Numbered from the stretch's first letter, positions 9,513 to 20,419 are shown. The stretch: 64,000 bases of DNA from Sporothrix humicola (GCA_021396245.1 WNYE01000021.1:372001-436000); one strand, 5' to 3'. The notes: generated from the sequence alone by a model not told the origin. Numbers and translations are program-made.

Positions 9513-12317
9513 TCATTCTCGTAAATCGTTCATCCCGCCGTCTTTCTCTTCCTCCTCCTCCCGATCTGGCCATGGAAAGACGGGCGGTCGGTGGTCAAAG
9601 TGGCCCTGCGGAATACGGATCGGATGGTTGCCGAGCAGCTTCTTCGACCGCTCGAGCATGGCGCCGTGAAGCATGCCCTGGTAGATTGTGCGCAGCTTGA
9701 GGTGCTGGCTGATATCAGAGTCCTCGCCCTCTTCCGCCGCCTTTCTTGCATCTACTTCGGCCTGTCGCAGGCTCTGTTCCACAAGTGCCAGCACGAACCG
9801 TCCACCCTCGCTGCCGTCGTTTGCCCAGGCTGCATGTCGCCAGGCCGGGTAGACAGAGATGGTCTCGGCATTGCGGAACTGGGACAGCCAGTCAAGGGCA
9901 ACACGGTCGCGGATCACGGCATCCGACCCGATCGACGGCATGCCCCAGTTGAAGTCGTAGAGACCGATCGTCTTGATTCGCTCGGGGAAAGGGATGCGCA
10001 TATGGGGCATCCGGCCGTGCAGAAAGTCGGTGCCAATGTCGCGAGCATTGATTTCGAGGTGGGCAAGGCGGCCGGTCGAGCGACACAGGCTGGGCTCGAT
10101 CAGTTGGAAAATATGGGGAGGAATAGTGACGGGACTGGTGCAGCGGAAAGATTCGAGGTGCTCCAGAGGACGAAACTCCCCGGGATTGAGAGGCGCCGGA
10201 ATTCGCGGGTCGTAGTGCCTACCAAAGAGGATGCGGTGGGCAAGGCCATCCATGCTGGTCAAGATATCGAGGCATCGAAGACCAGGAGGCAGCGGTGGGA
10301 ACACAATGAGTCCTCCGTAGCCCGCAGGACCACCAAGCGACCCATGGATGGTGCACTTGGGGCCGATAACGAGCGTATGCAAGTGCTCAAAAGATTTCCC
10401 CAGTTGCAGTACTACTTCGTCTTCGCTCTCGTCGTCAATTTCGGGAGACGCGAAGAACCTGATGTGGTCGAGGTACAGCTGCTCAAGCTGCGTCGATGCC
10501 ATAAAAATAGTGGCCATAAAATTGAATCCGGGTCTCCCGAGTCCCCAAAGGCTGTTGGTCATCTTGAGGCACCGCAAGCGAGGAAGCTGGTATGAGATGG
10601 GATGGCCCCAGAAGTGGCCGTTCAGCTCCAGGTAGTCCAAAGATTGGCTGGCCCATGCAATGAGACAATCGGCCGCAGTTTGAAGCTCATAGTTTTCCAA
10701 GCCGTGGAGGACCAGGCGTCGGCACTTGGACACGGCTGGAAGTGGGGGAAGAGGCGGCTGTCCAAGGCGGGCCTCGATTGTCGTTGTTTTTGATGATGTT
10801 GGTGCCGCGCTGAACCTTGTCTCCACCGACTCCGACGTTGTCACAGAAGCGGAAGGGACGAGCGCTCTGCCCACTGTTGGGTGAGTGTACGCCCACATCT
10901 TCAGCTCCAGGCTCTCCGCATCTTTAAAGTGGCCCAACGCCAGCGTCACAAACTTTGCCGCCTGCAAGGTATCTCTGCCGTTTGGGTACATGATGCCGAG
11001 GTGGTTCGTCTTGAGGTCCGGCATTTGGCGCAACAGGCTCTGCAGGCCTTTGATGGGAGCCTCTTTCGGCCCTTTGAAGACGATCTGTGCTGGTCGAAGA
11101 CGCACACGTTTGAGAACGAGCGCCCATTTCTTGGACACGCGGCGGCATTTCAGAATGTCCGACAGAGACAGGTGCTGGAAAATATTCTCGACTGTCTCCA
11201 CCGGCAGCTCTGGCAGGTAGTCGTCGTGGCTGTATTGGCGGCAGCAACGGGCAAGCACTTGGGCCAGGCTGCTGTCGGCGTCACCGTGGCTCTTCACATT
11301 GTGCAGTCCGTGTGTGTAAAGACAGCGGGCTGCAAACCGCGCCTGCTCGCGCTCTCTCTGCACATCCGCCTTGAGACGGCCGTCCTTTTTCTTGGCCGCC
11401 GTGATCGCCAGTACTGCCTTGGCCACATGCAGGTATCCCTCGGCGTTTTGCGGTGCCAGGTCCATGTACCACTGTCCGATGCGGCTCACGTCATCGTGGC
11501 GGCTCAGCTTGCCAGCCACGGCTGCGAGTCGGTCCAGGGCTGCCAGATGGTCGGGCTCTGTGCAGCGAATCCGCCCCGAGCCGCAAGTGCATGCCGGACT
11601 GTTTGTTGCTAGATTGTAGACGGATGACAGGTCCAGTTCGGTGATCGGAAAGGGGCTATCGTCATTTTTAGCCGCAGCAGCAGGCCCACCGAACCCAAAC
11701 CCAAACCCAGCCGATATCGTCTGTGGTTTCCGCTTCTGGGCTGCTTCCACAAAGTCTCGGCAGGAACACTGGCCGACCGGGTCAATGGCCTCGAGTGGCA
11801 CGCCGGCGTCCTTGAACTGGCTGCGCAACTGTGCATGGCAGACACAAGCGATGAGGGCCCGCAGCAGCAAGTTGTAGGCGTCGTCGAGCCTGCCCTTTTC
11901 TTGGAGCTGGGCGGCCTTTTCGAGGATCAAACGCGTCCTTGTCGGGCCAGCCGCGGCCTTGCCCTGTCCGGACATGGCTGCTCGAAATGAGAGCATGGGG
12001 GCTGCGGGCTGTATGTTGGTATTCGTCGTTGTTGTCGCCGTCGTCGTCTCTTTACTTGTCACTATTATGGTCGCCGTCGACTTTTTTGTTGTCGTTTCTG
12101 TCACCGTTGCCATCGTCTTCGTCTCTTTGGCTAGACTTGCACCCCGTGGCCGAGGCCGTTTCGCGTCGTCGGCAGAGGCCGTCCGGCCGCCACTGCCACT
12201 GCCGCTGCCACTCCCAGTGCTTCTGCTGCTGTCGCCGCCATTGGCTTGCACTGATGTCGTCGCCTTTCGCTTGTTTCTTGCCTTTGGCGCCAAAGCCGCT
12301 GCAAGAAACGCGTCCAT
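9513..12317 (-). CDS. F-box/TPR/LRR protein (Pof3/Dia2-like)
   Basis: Single-exon gene, 934 residues, starting at MDAFLAAALA (ATG at 12317, context cgccATGG; the upstream extension of the frame begins only at a TTG). The N-terminus is basic and Ser/Thr-rich. Two TPR-like helical hairpins follow (about residues 120-155 with EKAAQLQEKGRLDDAYNLLL, and 255-305 with YMDLAPQNAEGYLHVAKA). A clear F-box lies near 366-410 (LPVETVENIFQHLSLSDILK). The rest (about 420-830) looks like irregular leucine-rich repeats. TPR + F-box + LRR is the layout of S. pombe Pof3 and S. cerevisiae Dia2, SCF ubiquitin-ligase receptors that protect replication and genome stability. Orthology is inferred from architecture; another fungal F-box protein is possible. 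Confidence 0.78.
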   Translation of the reverse strand: MDAFLAAALAPKARNKRKATTSVQANGGDSSRSTGSGSGSGSGGRTASADDAKRPRPRGASLAKETKTMATVTETTTKKSTATIIVTSKETTTATTTTNTNIQPAAPMLSFRAAMSGQGKAAAGPTRTRLILEKAAQLQEKGRLDDAYNLLLRALIACVCHAQLRSQFKDAGVPLEAIDPVGQCSCRDFVEAAQKRKPQTISAGFGFGFGGPAAAAKNDDSPFPITELDLSSVYNLATNSPACTCGSGRIRCTEPDHLAALDRLAAVAGKLSRHDDVSRIGQWYMDLAPQNAEGYLHVAKAVLAITAAKKKDGRLKADVQREREQARFAARCLYTHGLHNVKSHGDADSSLAQVLARCCRQYSHDDYLPELPVETVENIFQHLSLSDILKCRRVSKKWALVLKRVRLRPAQIVFKGPKEAPIKGLQSLLRQMPDLKTNHLGIMYPNGRDTLQAAKFVTLALGHFKDAESLELKMWAYTHPTVGRALVPSASVTTSESVETRFSAAPTSSKTTTIEARLGQPPLPPLPAVSKCRRLVLHGLENYELQTAADCLIAWASQSLDYLELNGHFWGHPISYQLPRLRCLKMTNSLWGLGRPGFNFMATIFMASTQLEQLYLDHIRFFASPEIDDESEDEVVLQLGKSFEHLHTLVIGPKCTIHGSLGGPAGYGGLIVFPPLPPGLRCLDILTSMDGLAHRILFGRHYDPRIPAPLNPGEFRPLEHLESFRCTSPVTIPPHIFQLIEPSLCRSTGRLAHLEINARDIGTDFLHGRMPHMRIPFPERIKTIGLYDFNWGMPSIGSDAVIRDRVALDWLSQFRNAETISVYPAWRHAAWANDGSEGGRFVLALVEQSLRQAEVDARKAAEEGEDSDISQHLKLRTIYQGMLHGAMLERSKKLLGNHPIRIPQGHFDHRPPVFPWPDREEEEEKDGGMNDLRE

Positions 12318-13163
12318 GGCGATGCAGACGCGTAAATAGCGTGAAGATGAGCTGCAGACGCGTTTGTGAAAAGTCGCCAATCATGCAAGACTGTGTGTCG
12401 TGTGTCGCGCTGTGTTATTCCGCCAATGGCCAAATTGATGGATGAGGTCGTCTTTTTTGTTTTTTTCCTCTGGTCCTTGCCCTCCAAGAAGTATTACTTA
12501 TTTGCCATCGTTTTTTAAGGAAGGGGTGGTTCCTATATTTGCAATTGGGAAAGTGCTATGGGAGGCTGCCAAGGGCTAATACATCACACCCCTGTAATGG
12601 CGGGGCAGCGTGCTAAATGGAAATTGCATGAAGCACCACAAGGCTGAGAGGCAGGAACGATCAACAACACGTCACATATTGTAGATAATTCTCACACGTT
12701 ATCAAAACGGTGTGCAATTGCCGTCTTTAAAATTATATTAGGAAAATTGTGACAGAGAAGAAAACTAAATTGTGCACATGTAAAATAAGTTGTTCCAATT
12801 GATACAAAACCACAATGCTTTCTGTCTCCATTCCCCGTATTATGCCGACCCATTCTCAGATGTAACACGAATGCATAGCAGAATTAGAAACGAGAACCAT
12901 ACTTGTATTCAAGTCCAATCCCATAACCGATAACCATCCTCCACCCCCATTTCCCAGGTTCCTTCCGTCTAAATCATCAACCTAGAAAATGATGATATGT
13001 TAGCCAGAGTCAAACTCAAAAAAAAATCCAGATGGAGAGACAGCACTTGGACTTACCAGGATATCCTTGGGATGTCCAACATATCCGTATCCTCCCATCC
13101 TTCTTGTTCCTCCTTCTCTTTTCGTGTATATGTGCTCTCGAAGAGCTTGACGTGGGTGCGCTC
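12318..13163. other. Intergenic region, A/T-rich
   Basis: Upstream flank of the F-box gene. The part from about 12700 to 12990 is A/T-rich. No coding frame with protein character, tRNA or transposon terminus was found. Confidence 0.45.
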
Positions 13164-13410
13164 GCTAGGGCTCGGCTTGGTAGCTCGTCAGAGCTCGACT
13201 TGAATATGCTCTCTAGGGCTCGACTTGAATATGCTCTCTAGGGCTCGGCTTGAATATGCTCCTAGGGCTCAGCTTGACTGTGCTTGCTAGGGCCCGGCTT
13301 GGTAGCTCGTCAGAGCTCGACTTGAATATGCTCCTAGGGCTCGGCTTGAAAGAATGCTTGTAGAGCTCGGCTCGCGAGGATGCTCATACAGCTCGGCTTG
13401 AAAGTGCGGG
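13164..13410 (+). repeat. Degenerate minisatellite, about 24-bp unit with 122-bp higher-order copy
   Basis: An imperfect unit around AGGGCTCGGCTTGAATATGC is repeated about ten times with single-base changes and small length changes. A longer block beginning GCTAGGG and containing TTGGTAGCTCGTCAGAGC occurs at 13164 and again at 13286, giving a 122-bp second-order period. The units do not encode a conserved peptide. It sits at the left of a 2.8-kb gene-free repetitive tract. Confidence 0.8.
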
Positions 13411-13604
13411 CGCACACAGGGTCGCCACGGAACCTTGTTTGTGGCTCAGTGTGGGAGTGGTTAACAAAAGAACTTTGTTCATGAAGAAGACATGCACAAG
13501 AAATATCAAAGAGAAAACTGGGACGTCTGGTGACTTACCTAAAAAAAACCAGGCCAAAGGTGTGAGTGCAGAGTAGAAGCCCTTGGCCTGGAAAAAAAGG
13601 GGGA

Positions 13605-13835
13605 AAGGGAAGAGGAAGAAGAAGATGAAGAAGAAGAAGAAGAAGAAGAAGAAGAAGAAAAGGAGTAAAATTAAGAGGAATAATAATAATGAAGAATAAA
13701 GATAATAAGAATAAGAATGATGATAAAAAATATTAAGAATAAGAAGATTGAAGAATAAAAATAATATGAATAAGAAGATTGAAGAATAAAAATAATATGA
13801 ATAAGAATGATGATAAAATATTAAGAATAAGGGGA
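13605..13835 (+). repeat. GAA/A-rich microsatellite with a perfect 31-bp tandem duplication
   Basis: A (GAA)n-like purine tract at about 13605-13665 runs into A/T-rich short repeats. The 31-bp unit at 13741-13771 (starts AAGAAGATTG) is repeated without change at 13772-13802. A related segment starting AAGAATGATG flanks the pair on both sides (from about 13712 and from 13803). The minus-strand frame through this DNA reads poly-Phe/Ile/Tyr and is not credible as protein. Confidence 0.82.
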
Positions 13836-14550
13836 GTGCATATTGAGAAGAAAAGAAGATTGGTGGCAGTTTGGGTGGGTACAGGGAATGGGCGCCTTCG
13901 CTGCCCCGTCTGGTGGTGGTGATATCGTGGTGGCCAGTATTGAGAAGCCCTGTCTCAATCTGGCTCGCAGGAACCATTCTGTCTCTGTCTTCCCCCCGCT
14001 TGCCGTCGCGAGATGGGCAGAAGTACAGCCTGCATTTGTCGAGGAGGTGCGAGGAAGCCCGAAGACCTCCCCGGCTCCCAACGTGGGGGCACACTAGGGT
14101 CCAGTCGCCCTCCCCCTACCTTCTATACCGGTCATGCCCCAGAACGCAAGATACATTAGGCAAGGAAGGTTTTTTTCTGATGTTTTTCCGTTGTTGTTGT
14201 TTTTTGAAATTTTTTTTGAATTTTCTTTTTTTTTTGGAAATTTTGTCGGGGCGTTGAAGATGAGCCCCGCCGGGCTGTATGCCACAATGCCAAGCCAGGA
14301 ATCAAAAAGGCCAGAGGCGAGATGTGAGATAGTCGAAGCGTGCCGAGAAAAGCCCAATGACGAGAGTGGTAGGTGGTGTGGGCGTGATTCTCTTTGTAGA
14401 TGAGGGTGTGGGCACGGGCATGGGCAAGTGGGTGGCATACAGCCGGCGTTTTTTGTCGAGATTTTCGAGATGGTCGACATAGGTTGAGAAATTGTTGAAT
14501 GTCCGGATTCTCAGAGGGTTTTTTGAGTTTTTCAGAGTTTTTGTCGAGTG

Positions 14551-14990
14551 CGCACAATAAGCAGCAGCCCGAGCCAGCAATGTGAGCTGGAGTAGTGAGT
14601 CGGGCTGCTGTTGGAGATGATGGAAAGGTGCACGAGCTGCCGGTTGCTGGGGCAGAAGCTGTAGGCCGAAGGGCCAGAAGCCAGAAGTAGAGGAAAGTTG
14701 CCCCGAATGTGTAGGGAGAATGCAAAAAGCAAAGGGCAAAGGGCAAAAGCCGTGCGTGCGCCGCGCGCGCACAATGAGCAGCCCGGAGACCAGCGAGATT
14801 GGGCTGGGGTGGTGAGTCGGGCTGCTGGTGAAGATGGTGGAGAAAGAAGCACGAGATGCCAGTTGCAAGGGCAAAGGCTGCAAGCCAAACGGCCAGGAAG
14901 CCAAAAGAGGTGGAGATAAAGAGCCCAGAAGTGGTGGTAAGATGCGAAAGGCAAAAGGCAAAAGGCAAAAGTCGTGCGTGCGCGCGCGAA
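14551..14990 (+). repeat. Tandem pair of diverged 217-bp repeats
   Basis: Two successive units begin with CGCACAAT at 14551 and 14768 and share landmarks in the same order: GTGAGTCGGGCTGCTG, a stretch around GGCCAGAAGCC, a purine-rich AAAGGGCAAAAG run and GTGCGTGCG. They differ by many substitutions and small indels. Long frames are open across both units on the minus strand because stops are rare in this composition, not because the DNA codes. Confidence 0.75.
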
Positions 14991-15550
14991 AGTAGGACGA
15001 CCCGTCCGGCAGGCTGCAAAGAGGCTGGTCTGTCGAGGTTGTCCAAAGATGCTCCAGAGCTGGCTGCGTGGTGGAGAGAGAGAGCAGGACCAGCTGAACC
15101 AGATTGCACACCAAGAGCCAGATCACAAAGACCAGGCTGGGCAAGGGCAAAATGCAAGTGCACGAAGCAGGATGCAAGATGCCAAGGTGGAGAGAGTGCC
15201 CAAAAGAAAGTTGGTAGGTGGTGGTGTGCAAACCGGTGAGCAGAAAAGGTGCTTCTTGCGCAAAGCAATCATCAGTCTGTCCAAGCAGGAGAAGTTGGGA
15301 AAAGTGTCTTGCTTGCCATCAGAGTCGAGCTGCCGGAAAATCAAATACGGGCTCCAGAGAGCTGGTCTTGAGATCCATTGCAGGCCGCTTATGGTTGGCT
15401 GATGGAGAAAACAAGCTGGTGGACAGACAATGCCAAAGATCTGGGATCAAAGGCCAGGAAGAAGAAAGCAGATGAACATAGGCCGAAAGAGCTGCGTGTA
15501 TCAGGCGAGGCTGTAATGATCAGAAGGGGACGGTCACAGGAAGGCTCGAC

Positions 15551-15686
15551 AGCTGCTGCATGGACAGAGACCACAATGACCCGGCAAGGGCTCTGCAACA
15601 ACCCGCAAATCGAACCCAACCTGAGAAAGGACGTCAAGAGAGCTGTTACTTGGACAGGGACCACATGACCCGGCAAAGGCCCTGCA
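15551..15686 (+). repeat. Two copies of a 46-bp repeat, 90 bp apart
   Basis: Segments 15551-15597 and 15641-15686 align closely; both contain TGGACAG, ACCACA and TGACCCGGCAA in the same order. They belong to the same repetitive gene-free tract as the minisatellites upstream. No coding role is seen. Confidence 0.65.
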
Positions 15687-15859
15687 TTACCCACTCATCG
15701 AGACGATCCAATAGTACCCCAATCAAACCAGACAACGACGCGGAGAAAAACACAAAGAGCTCACATGAGAAAGAAAAGTCGGCTGCTTGCGCAAAAAGCA
15801 GTCTGTTTATAGCCTGACGAGGGCTGGCGGGTTTCTATCGAAAGGTGCTCGAGATCCGG

Positions 15860-15933
15860 CTGCGAGAACAGAATGTTAGTAAATGTCTGGCATATCAGCA
15901 AAGGCAAAGGGGATCTGGACAGCTGCAACTTAC
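15860..15933 (-). other. Probable 3' UTR intron
   Basis: Canonical minus-strand signals: donor GTAAGT at 15933, branch TTTACTAACATT, acceptor TCTCGCAG ending at 15860; 74 nt. It lies 26 nt after the TGA of the large membrane-protein gene. It could instead serve an unseen frame-shifted last exon. Confidence 0.6.
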
Positions 15934-15959
15934 CACCAGTTTCGGTCCGCCTAAGCTGC

Positions 15960-18900
15960 TCACTGCAAGAGCTCGGCTTTCGCCAGTGCCTCAACCAGCG
16001 TTTCCCGGATGAGAATGCTGTAGGCAGCAAAATCGAGTTTGCTTGTGATGTCACCTAACCATTGTCTGGTGATTTCCCTCGACTCTGAGCGGGAGGGCTC
16101 CCGGGCCGGACGACTAGGTTGCCATGTGGCCTGGTAGAAGTCTAAATCGGCACGAGCAGCAGTTTCCCACTGCTCCGCCTCAGACTCTTCCATGGCCCCA
16201 TCTCCAAACTGCAGAGTTGCACAAACTTCGTCAATGACTTCATGGACTTTGCTCCAGTATGTCTGGGCGCAATCCCCGTCATTGGGCAGTGCCTCCGGGT
16301 CGTCGGCTCCAGTCTCGGAAGACGGATTGGACGGGATGGCCGCTGCCGCCGCACTTGCTGCTTCTGCAATGTCCGTAGGCATTTCAGATGCAAACAATGC
16401 GATGTCGTCAGCATCGCTGTACGGCACGTCGTTCCCAGGAATGGTTGGTGTCGCTGGGCTCTCGAGATCCGGAGCACCAGCTTCCTCCTCTTGGGATGTC
16501 GGTGGGGGAACAGGAGCTGCAAGAGCAGTCCCGCTCATCCCTCCGCTAGACCCTTCACCCACCACCAGAGATGGCGCCTGAAGCCTGTCCCTGATCCGTG
16601 AAACACGAGACTTGGACAGAGGCTTGATTTTCCGGCCCGCCATGTGCGGTGCCGTACTCGGCGTGCCAGCCATCTTGGCTTTGTTGGAGGGCGTGTCGTG
16701 GTCCGTGGCCTTGCCTTTGCCCTTCTGCTCGCGAGTCGGACGAGCATTGGAGACGGCATCTCCCTGAGCGAACTCAGCCCGAACGGGCTCAGCCACAACA
16801 GGATCTGCCTGTGAGTTCTCCATTGCTGCGTCGGGACGACTGGCGGTCGAAGCAGACGGCTCTGGCTTGGGCGCTGGTTGGGGTTGGACCAACGACGGGT
16901 GGCATCCCGCCACATCCTCGACGACAGACGATAGTCCATCTGCCATTGGCTTCTGCGTCGCAGAAACGGGGTCGAGAGATGGGCTGAGGGGAATTGAGGG
17001 AAAGGATGGCAAACGGGCGGCATCCTGCTCGAGCAGCTGGGGATCAATGACACCCATAAAGAGGGGATCGATCTCACCAGTTGCAGTCTGGGACTGCAGC
17101 TCGCTCGCAGGTGGAGCCGTTGCCTCTTGGCCGGCACTTAGGAATGTTTGCGCGGTGGCTGTTGTGGCAGTACGCAGGTCTGCCAGACCTGGTGCCTCAG
17201 CCGCTGGGCCGGGGTGTGCTGGCTGGGCATGGTCGACTGCGACAAAGTCAGCAGCGCCATTTGACTCCTGAGCACCAAAGGGCTGCTCAAAAGTCTCGCC
17301 AACCACGGGAGAGAAGCTGGCAGCATCTTCAGCCGCGTGCGGTTCAGGGAACAACACGTTGGCGTCAGAAGCGTTCAGCCCCGTCCCTGGCACTGATGGG
17401 GCCCAGGCGTCCTGGTTGTCGCTGCCGCTCGAGGGCGGAGTAAGACCAGTCGCGACCGGCGAATCATTCCAAGGCTCGGCATCGCCCCAGGGGAAGTCGA
17501 CCTGGACCTCGTTCCACTTAGGATCCTTGCTCATTTCATCCCAATCAATGTCCCCAAGGGGAAAGTCAGGACTAGGGAGCAGGTTCACAAACGGCGCTGC
17601 CGTGGGCATCGAACCAGTTCCAGTGTCAGCCATATTGAGATCGCTCTCTCCATGGTCGGCACCGAGATCGGCCTCTGCGTCAGGCTGTGGTGCAGTCTGG
17701 TGGGGGGACGAGGTATCCTGGAACCCAGGAGCCGGGGTGGCCATCGGCTCGCTAGGTGATTCCCCTGTCTCTGGTGCTGCCTCGGATGTGTCAATGTCCA
17801 TATCAGGATCAAAGAACAAACACTCCGACGGATCAAAGTCAGCGTCAGGAGTGGCCGTGGCCCTAAGATTGGGCGACGGCGGGAGGTGCACGTTGGCGGG
17901 CGAGACAAGGTAATCCGACATCATCTCTTCTGGGGCATAATTATGAGAATGCCCAGCAATGGGGTCTGTGGCAGCAGAAGTAGCTTGTGACTCCTCAGCC
18001 GAAGCTGTCTCGACCTTGACAGGACGTTTGACAGGAACCCGGATCCGGCGGATCCTGCGGTTGCTCTTCGGGGCAGGCCGGCCTCTGCGAGAGCTGCACT
18101 GGTGCGCATCTCTCCGAGGACCGGGCTGCAGGAAACGAGAAGGCCACTTGCCGGCTTCGTAGGGCTGCGGGCACCGCTCAGCAAACTCGGGTCCCGGGGT
18201 TGTCATCTCCACTTCCTGGTCTATGACCGCGAAAATGGCAGAACATCCTTGCGCCGCAGGTGTGGCAAAAGAAACAAACCGCGGCTGCGGCTGCATGATC
18301 TCTTGTCCAAGGACCTGTGACTGCTCGGAAGCCTGGGACAGCCCAATTGGGGCCACGAGGACTTGCGATGTCTCCACGGCGCTGGCGGTCTCCTGCTCTT
18401 GGGCGACCTCCCTGGGCGACGAAGTGGTTGCAACCGACGACGATGCCACTGGAGAAGGCGGACGCTTGGGAGCGGAAATGCAGAGAGCAGAAACTGCCTC
18501 TGACAGCGCGGGGGAAACGGGGAGCGGTGGCAGACCACCAAGGTCCAAGCCGGTATGTTCCGGACTTGCGACCTCCTCCACCTCGATCGGGTGCTCGGTG
18601 GGGGTTGCTGGGTCTTGAATGGCAGACGCCACAGCGCCGGTCTTGCCCTCCTGATCGCTTGCGCAATCTTCGCTGGAGGGGACGTCAGTGCTGCCATCAT
18701 GGGCCGCATCAGACTCCAAAACTGGGCTGGGCTGATCTGGGGACGCTGCAGGGCCGTTGTCGTCGCTGGTCCCGGTTGTGACGGGGCTAAACGCTCTGCC
18801 TAGATCGAGATGGTGCTGCTACCACCAGTCGTCTGGCGAGACGCTTTCCTTACCAGGAGACAGGTCAGAACGGTCGTAGCCGTGCGAGGTCCGGGTCAAT

Positions 18901-20393
18901 GATGACCGTGTGACAACAATGCGGCGGTCCGGGTTGCCGATAAATGCGAGCTGCTCGCCTCCCTTGGTCAACGTGTCGGCAGGTCCTACCGTGATCCGTC
19001 CAGTAAACCGGACGTCGGTGGGGTCCATGTGCGGCGGGCGTTGAAAGAACGGGGTCGGGGCAGGCGGCGGCGGGCAACGTGGCCAACGCGGCAGGCATTG
19101 TGTCGAGGTGATCTCGAACTTGTCAAAATTCTCGACGATAGGTGCACTTGGGTCTTGCTCCTTCTGTCGGCGATATTCATCGTACGACTTGGAGGCGCGA
19201 GAATAGCGTTCAGACGTCCAAGCGATTGCGTGCCCACGCAGATCATAAGGCTGATCGGCGTTTGCAGCGGCAATAACCATCCGAGAAAGTTGTCCGAAGC
19301 GTTCAAACTTGGCTTTCAGCTCAGACTCTTTCAGCGCAAGACACTTCAATGCGCTATGAGTGCAATCTAGGATCACACCCAAAGCGTTGAAAGCATCCAA
19401 CGTGTCCAAGTCCGAGTCCAGCAGTGGCTTTGGAAGACCAGAGCCGGGCTGCGGGGAAAGAAGACGCCGAAGTTGGTATCGCACAGTCTTGATTTCAATC
19501 TGTTCATGGCTGATCCTGCGCGGAAGCGAGTCAAACTCAGCCAAACGAAGAAAGCGTGTAGCGCCAGGGCGGAACACATTGAACCAGATATCATCCAAGA
19601 CGTTCTTGGCTCTCAGGACGAGAGCTTCGATTCGGTAATCAGTCGAGACCAAATCCTGTTGAACACGCTCGATCTCGGCGATCAGGGAGTCATTGACACG
19701 GCGCTGGGCGGCATGACCGGCCTCCTTCTTCTCACGCTGCTAGCGGAGAGTCAGGAAGAGGGCCAGCCACAAAAGACCAACACATCCAACCACGAGCAAG
19801 ACAATGTGAGAGCTGGCGAGTTTGCACCCACCATCCACAATCATCTGCAGTGTGCGGAAGAACATGTCGTCACAGCGAGCAACAAAGGCGAAGAAATAGC
19901 CGATGGAGCGGAAGATTGTCAAGAAACCACTGTCTGGATCCAGAGGGCTGTAGAACAGGTCGGTGGCATAATCTGCTATGAATTTCTTGTCTGCTTCAAT
20001 CTGATTGTAGAAATCGATAGCCCAAAGGCCATCGTTGAAAGATTCCACAAACGGAACAACGAGGGTGTCGAACGGGTCCAGGACCGCGTCAGTGACAAAT
20101 TCCTCGAGGGCGCAATAGAAGGGGGGCGACCATCCCGTCAATTCTCGGAGCCCAAGTGACAAAGCACAGAGGGCGAGAAAGATGAGAATGTGCCGGCGCG
20201 TGAAGAGAACAGAGAACCATGAGTGGACCGGGATGTAGACCAGAGCCGGAACCACAAAGCAAGACAGGAGAGGGAGAGGCAGGAACATATAGCCCGCTAG
20301 GGCGAGCACCATCAGGTTCATCAAGACCCGAAAGTCAGGACTCATCACCCAAAGGGCAAACCAAAAGACGGGGATCCATGCCTGGGCAAGCAT
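15960..20393 (-). CDS. Large unrecognised membrane protein, interrupted by an in-frame TAG
   Basis: Exons 18854-20393 and 15960-18799. The 54-nt intron 18800-18853 (GTAAGG...CTAG) removes a stop and keeps frame. The ATG at 20393 gives MLAQAWIPVFWF. Codon 218 (19740-19742) is TAG, but the frame continues as protein-like sequence for over 1,200 codons. The first 215 positions hold several hydrophobic helices, the last at about 195-215 just before the TAG. Basic, coiled sequence follows the TAG (QREKKEAGHAAQRR), then a soluble domain to about residue 500. About 900 residues of acidic Pro/Ser/Ala-rich disorder come next, with a short helical C-terminus (RETLVEALAKAELLQ). I do not recognise a family. 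The TAG could be a disabling mutation, an assembly error, read-through, or part of a non-canonical intron with branch CTGAC and acceptor CGCTAG. Total 1459 positions if unspliced there. Confidence 0.6.
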
Positions 20394-20419
20394 CTTGACG
20401 GCGACGATCTATAATTGAT

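Larger units (their letters stand above)
13411..15959. other. Gene-free repetitive block
   Basis: Apart from the repeats listed separately, this 2.5 kb holds purine-rich, T-rich (around 14170-14245) and GCGCGC-rich segments. Large open frames on both strands (for example 13384-14094 and 14156-15268, both minus) are low complexity and lack any family signature. The segment 15860-15933 is probably a 3' UTR intron of the next gene. Confidence 0.55.

Noticed and set aside
13384..14094. 236-codon minus-strand frame with poly-Phe/Tyr/Ile stretches
   Set aside because: Translation of GAA/AAT microsatellites; no real protein character.
14156..15268. 370-codon minus-strand frame
   Set aside because: Runs over two DNA-level tandem repeats; translations in alternative frames look equally repetitive, and no family match is visible.
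18819..19652. Separate 277-codon gene starting near 19652
   Set aside because: The frame starts at a TTG, continues in frame from upstream coding sequence, and its stop lies inside a clear 54-nt intron (18800-18853).
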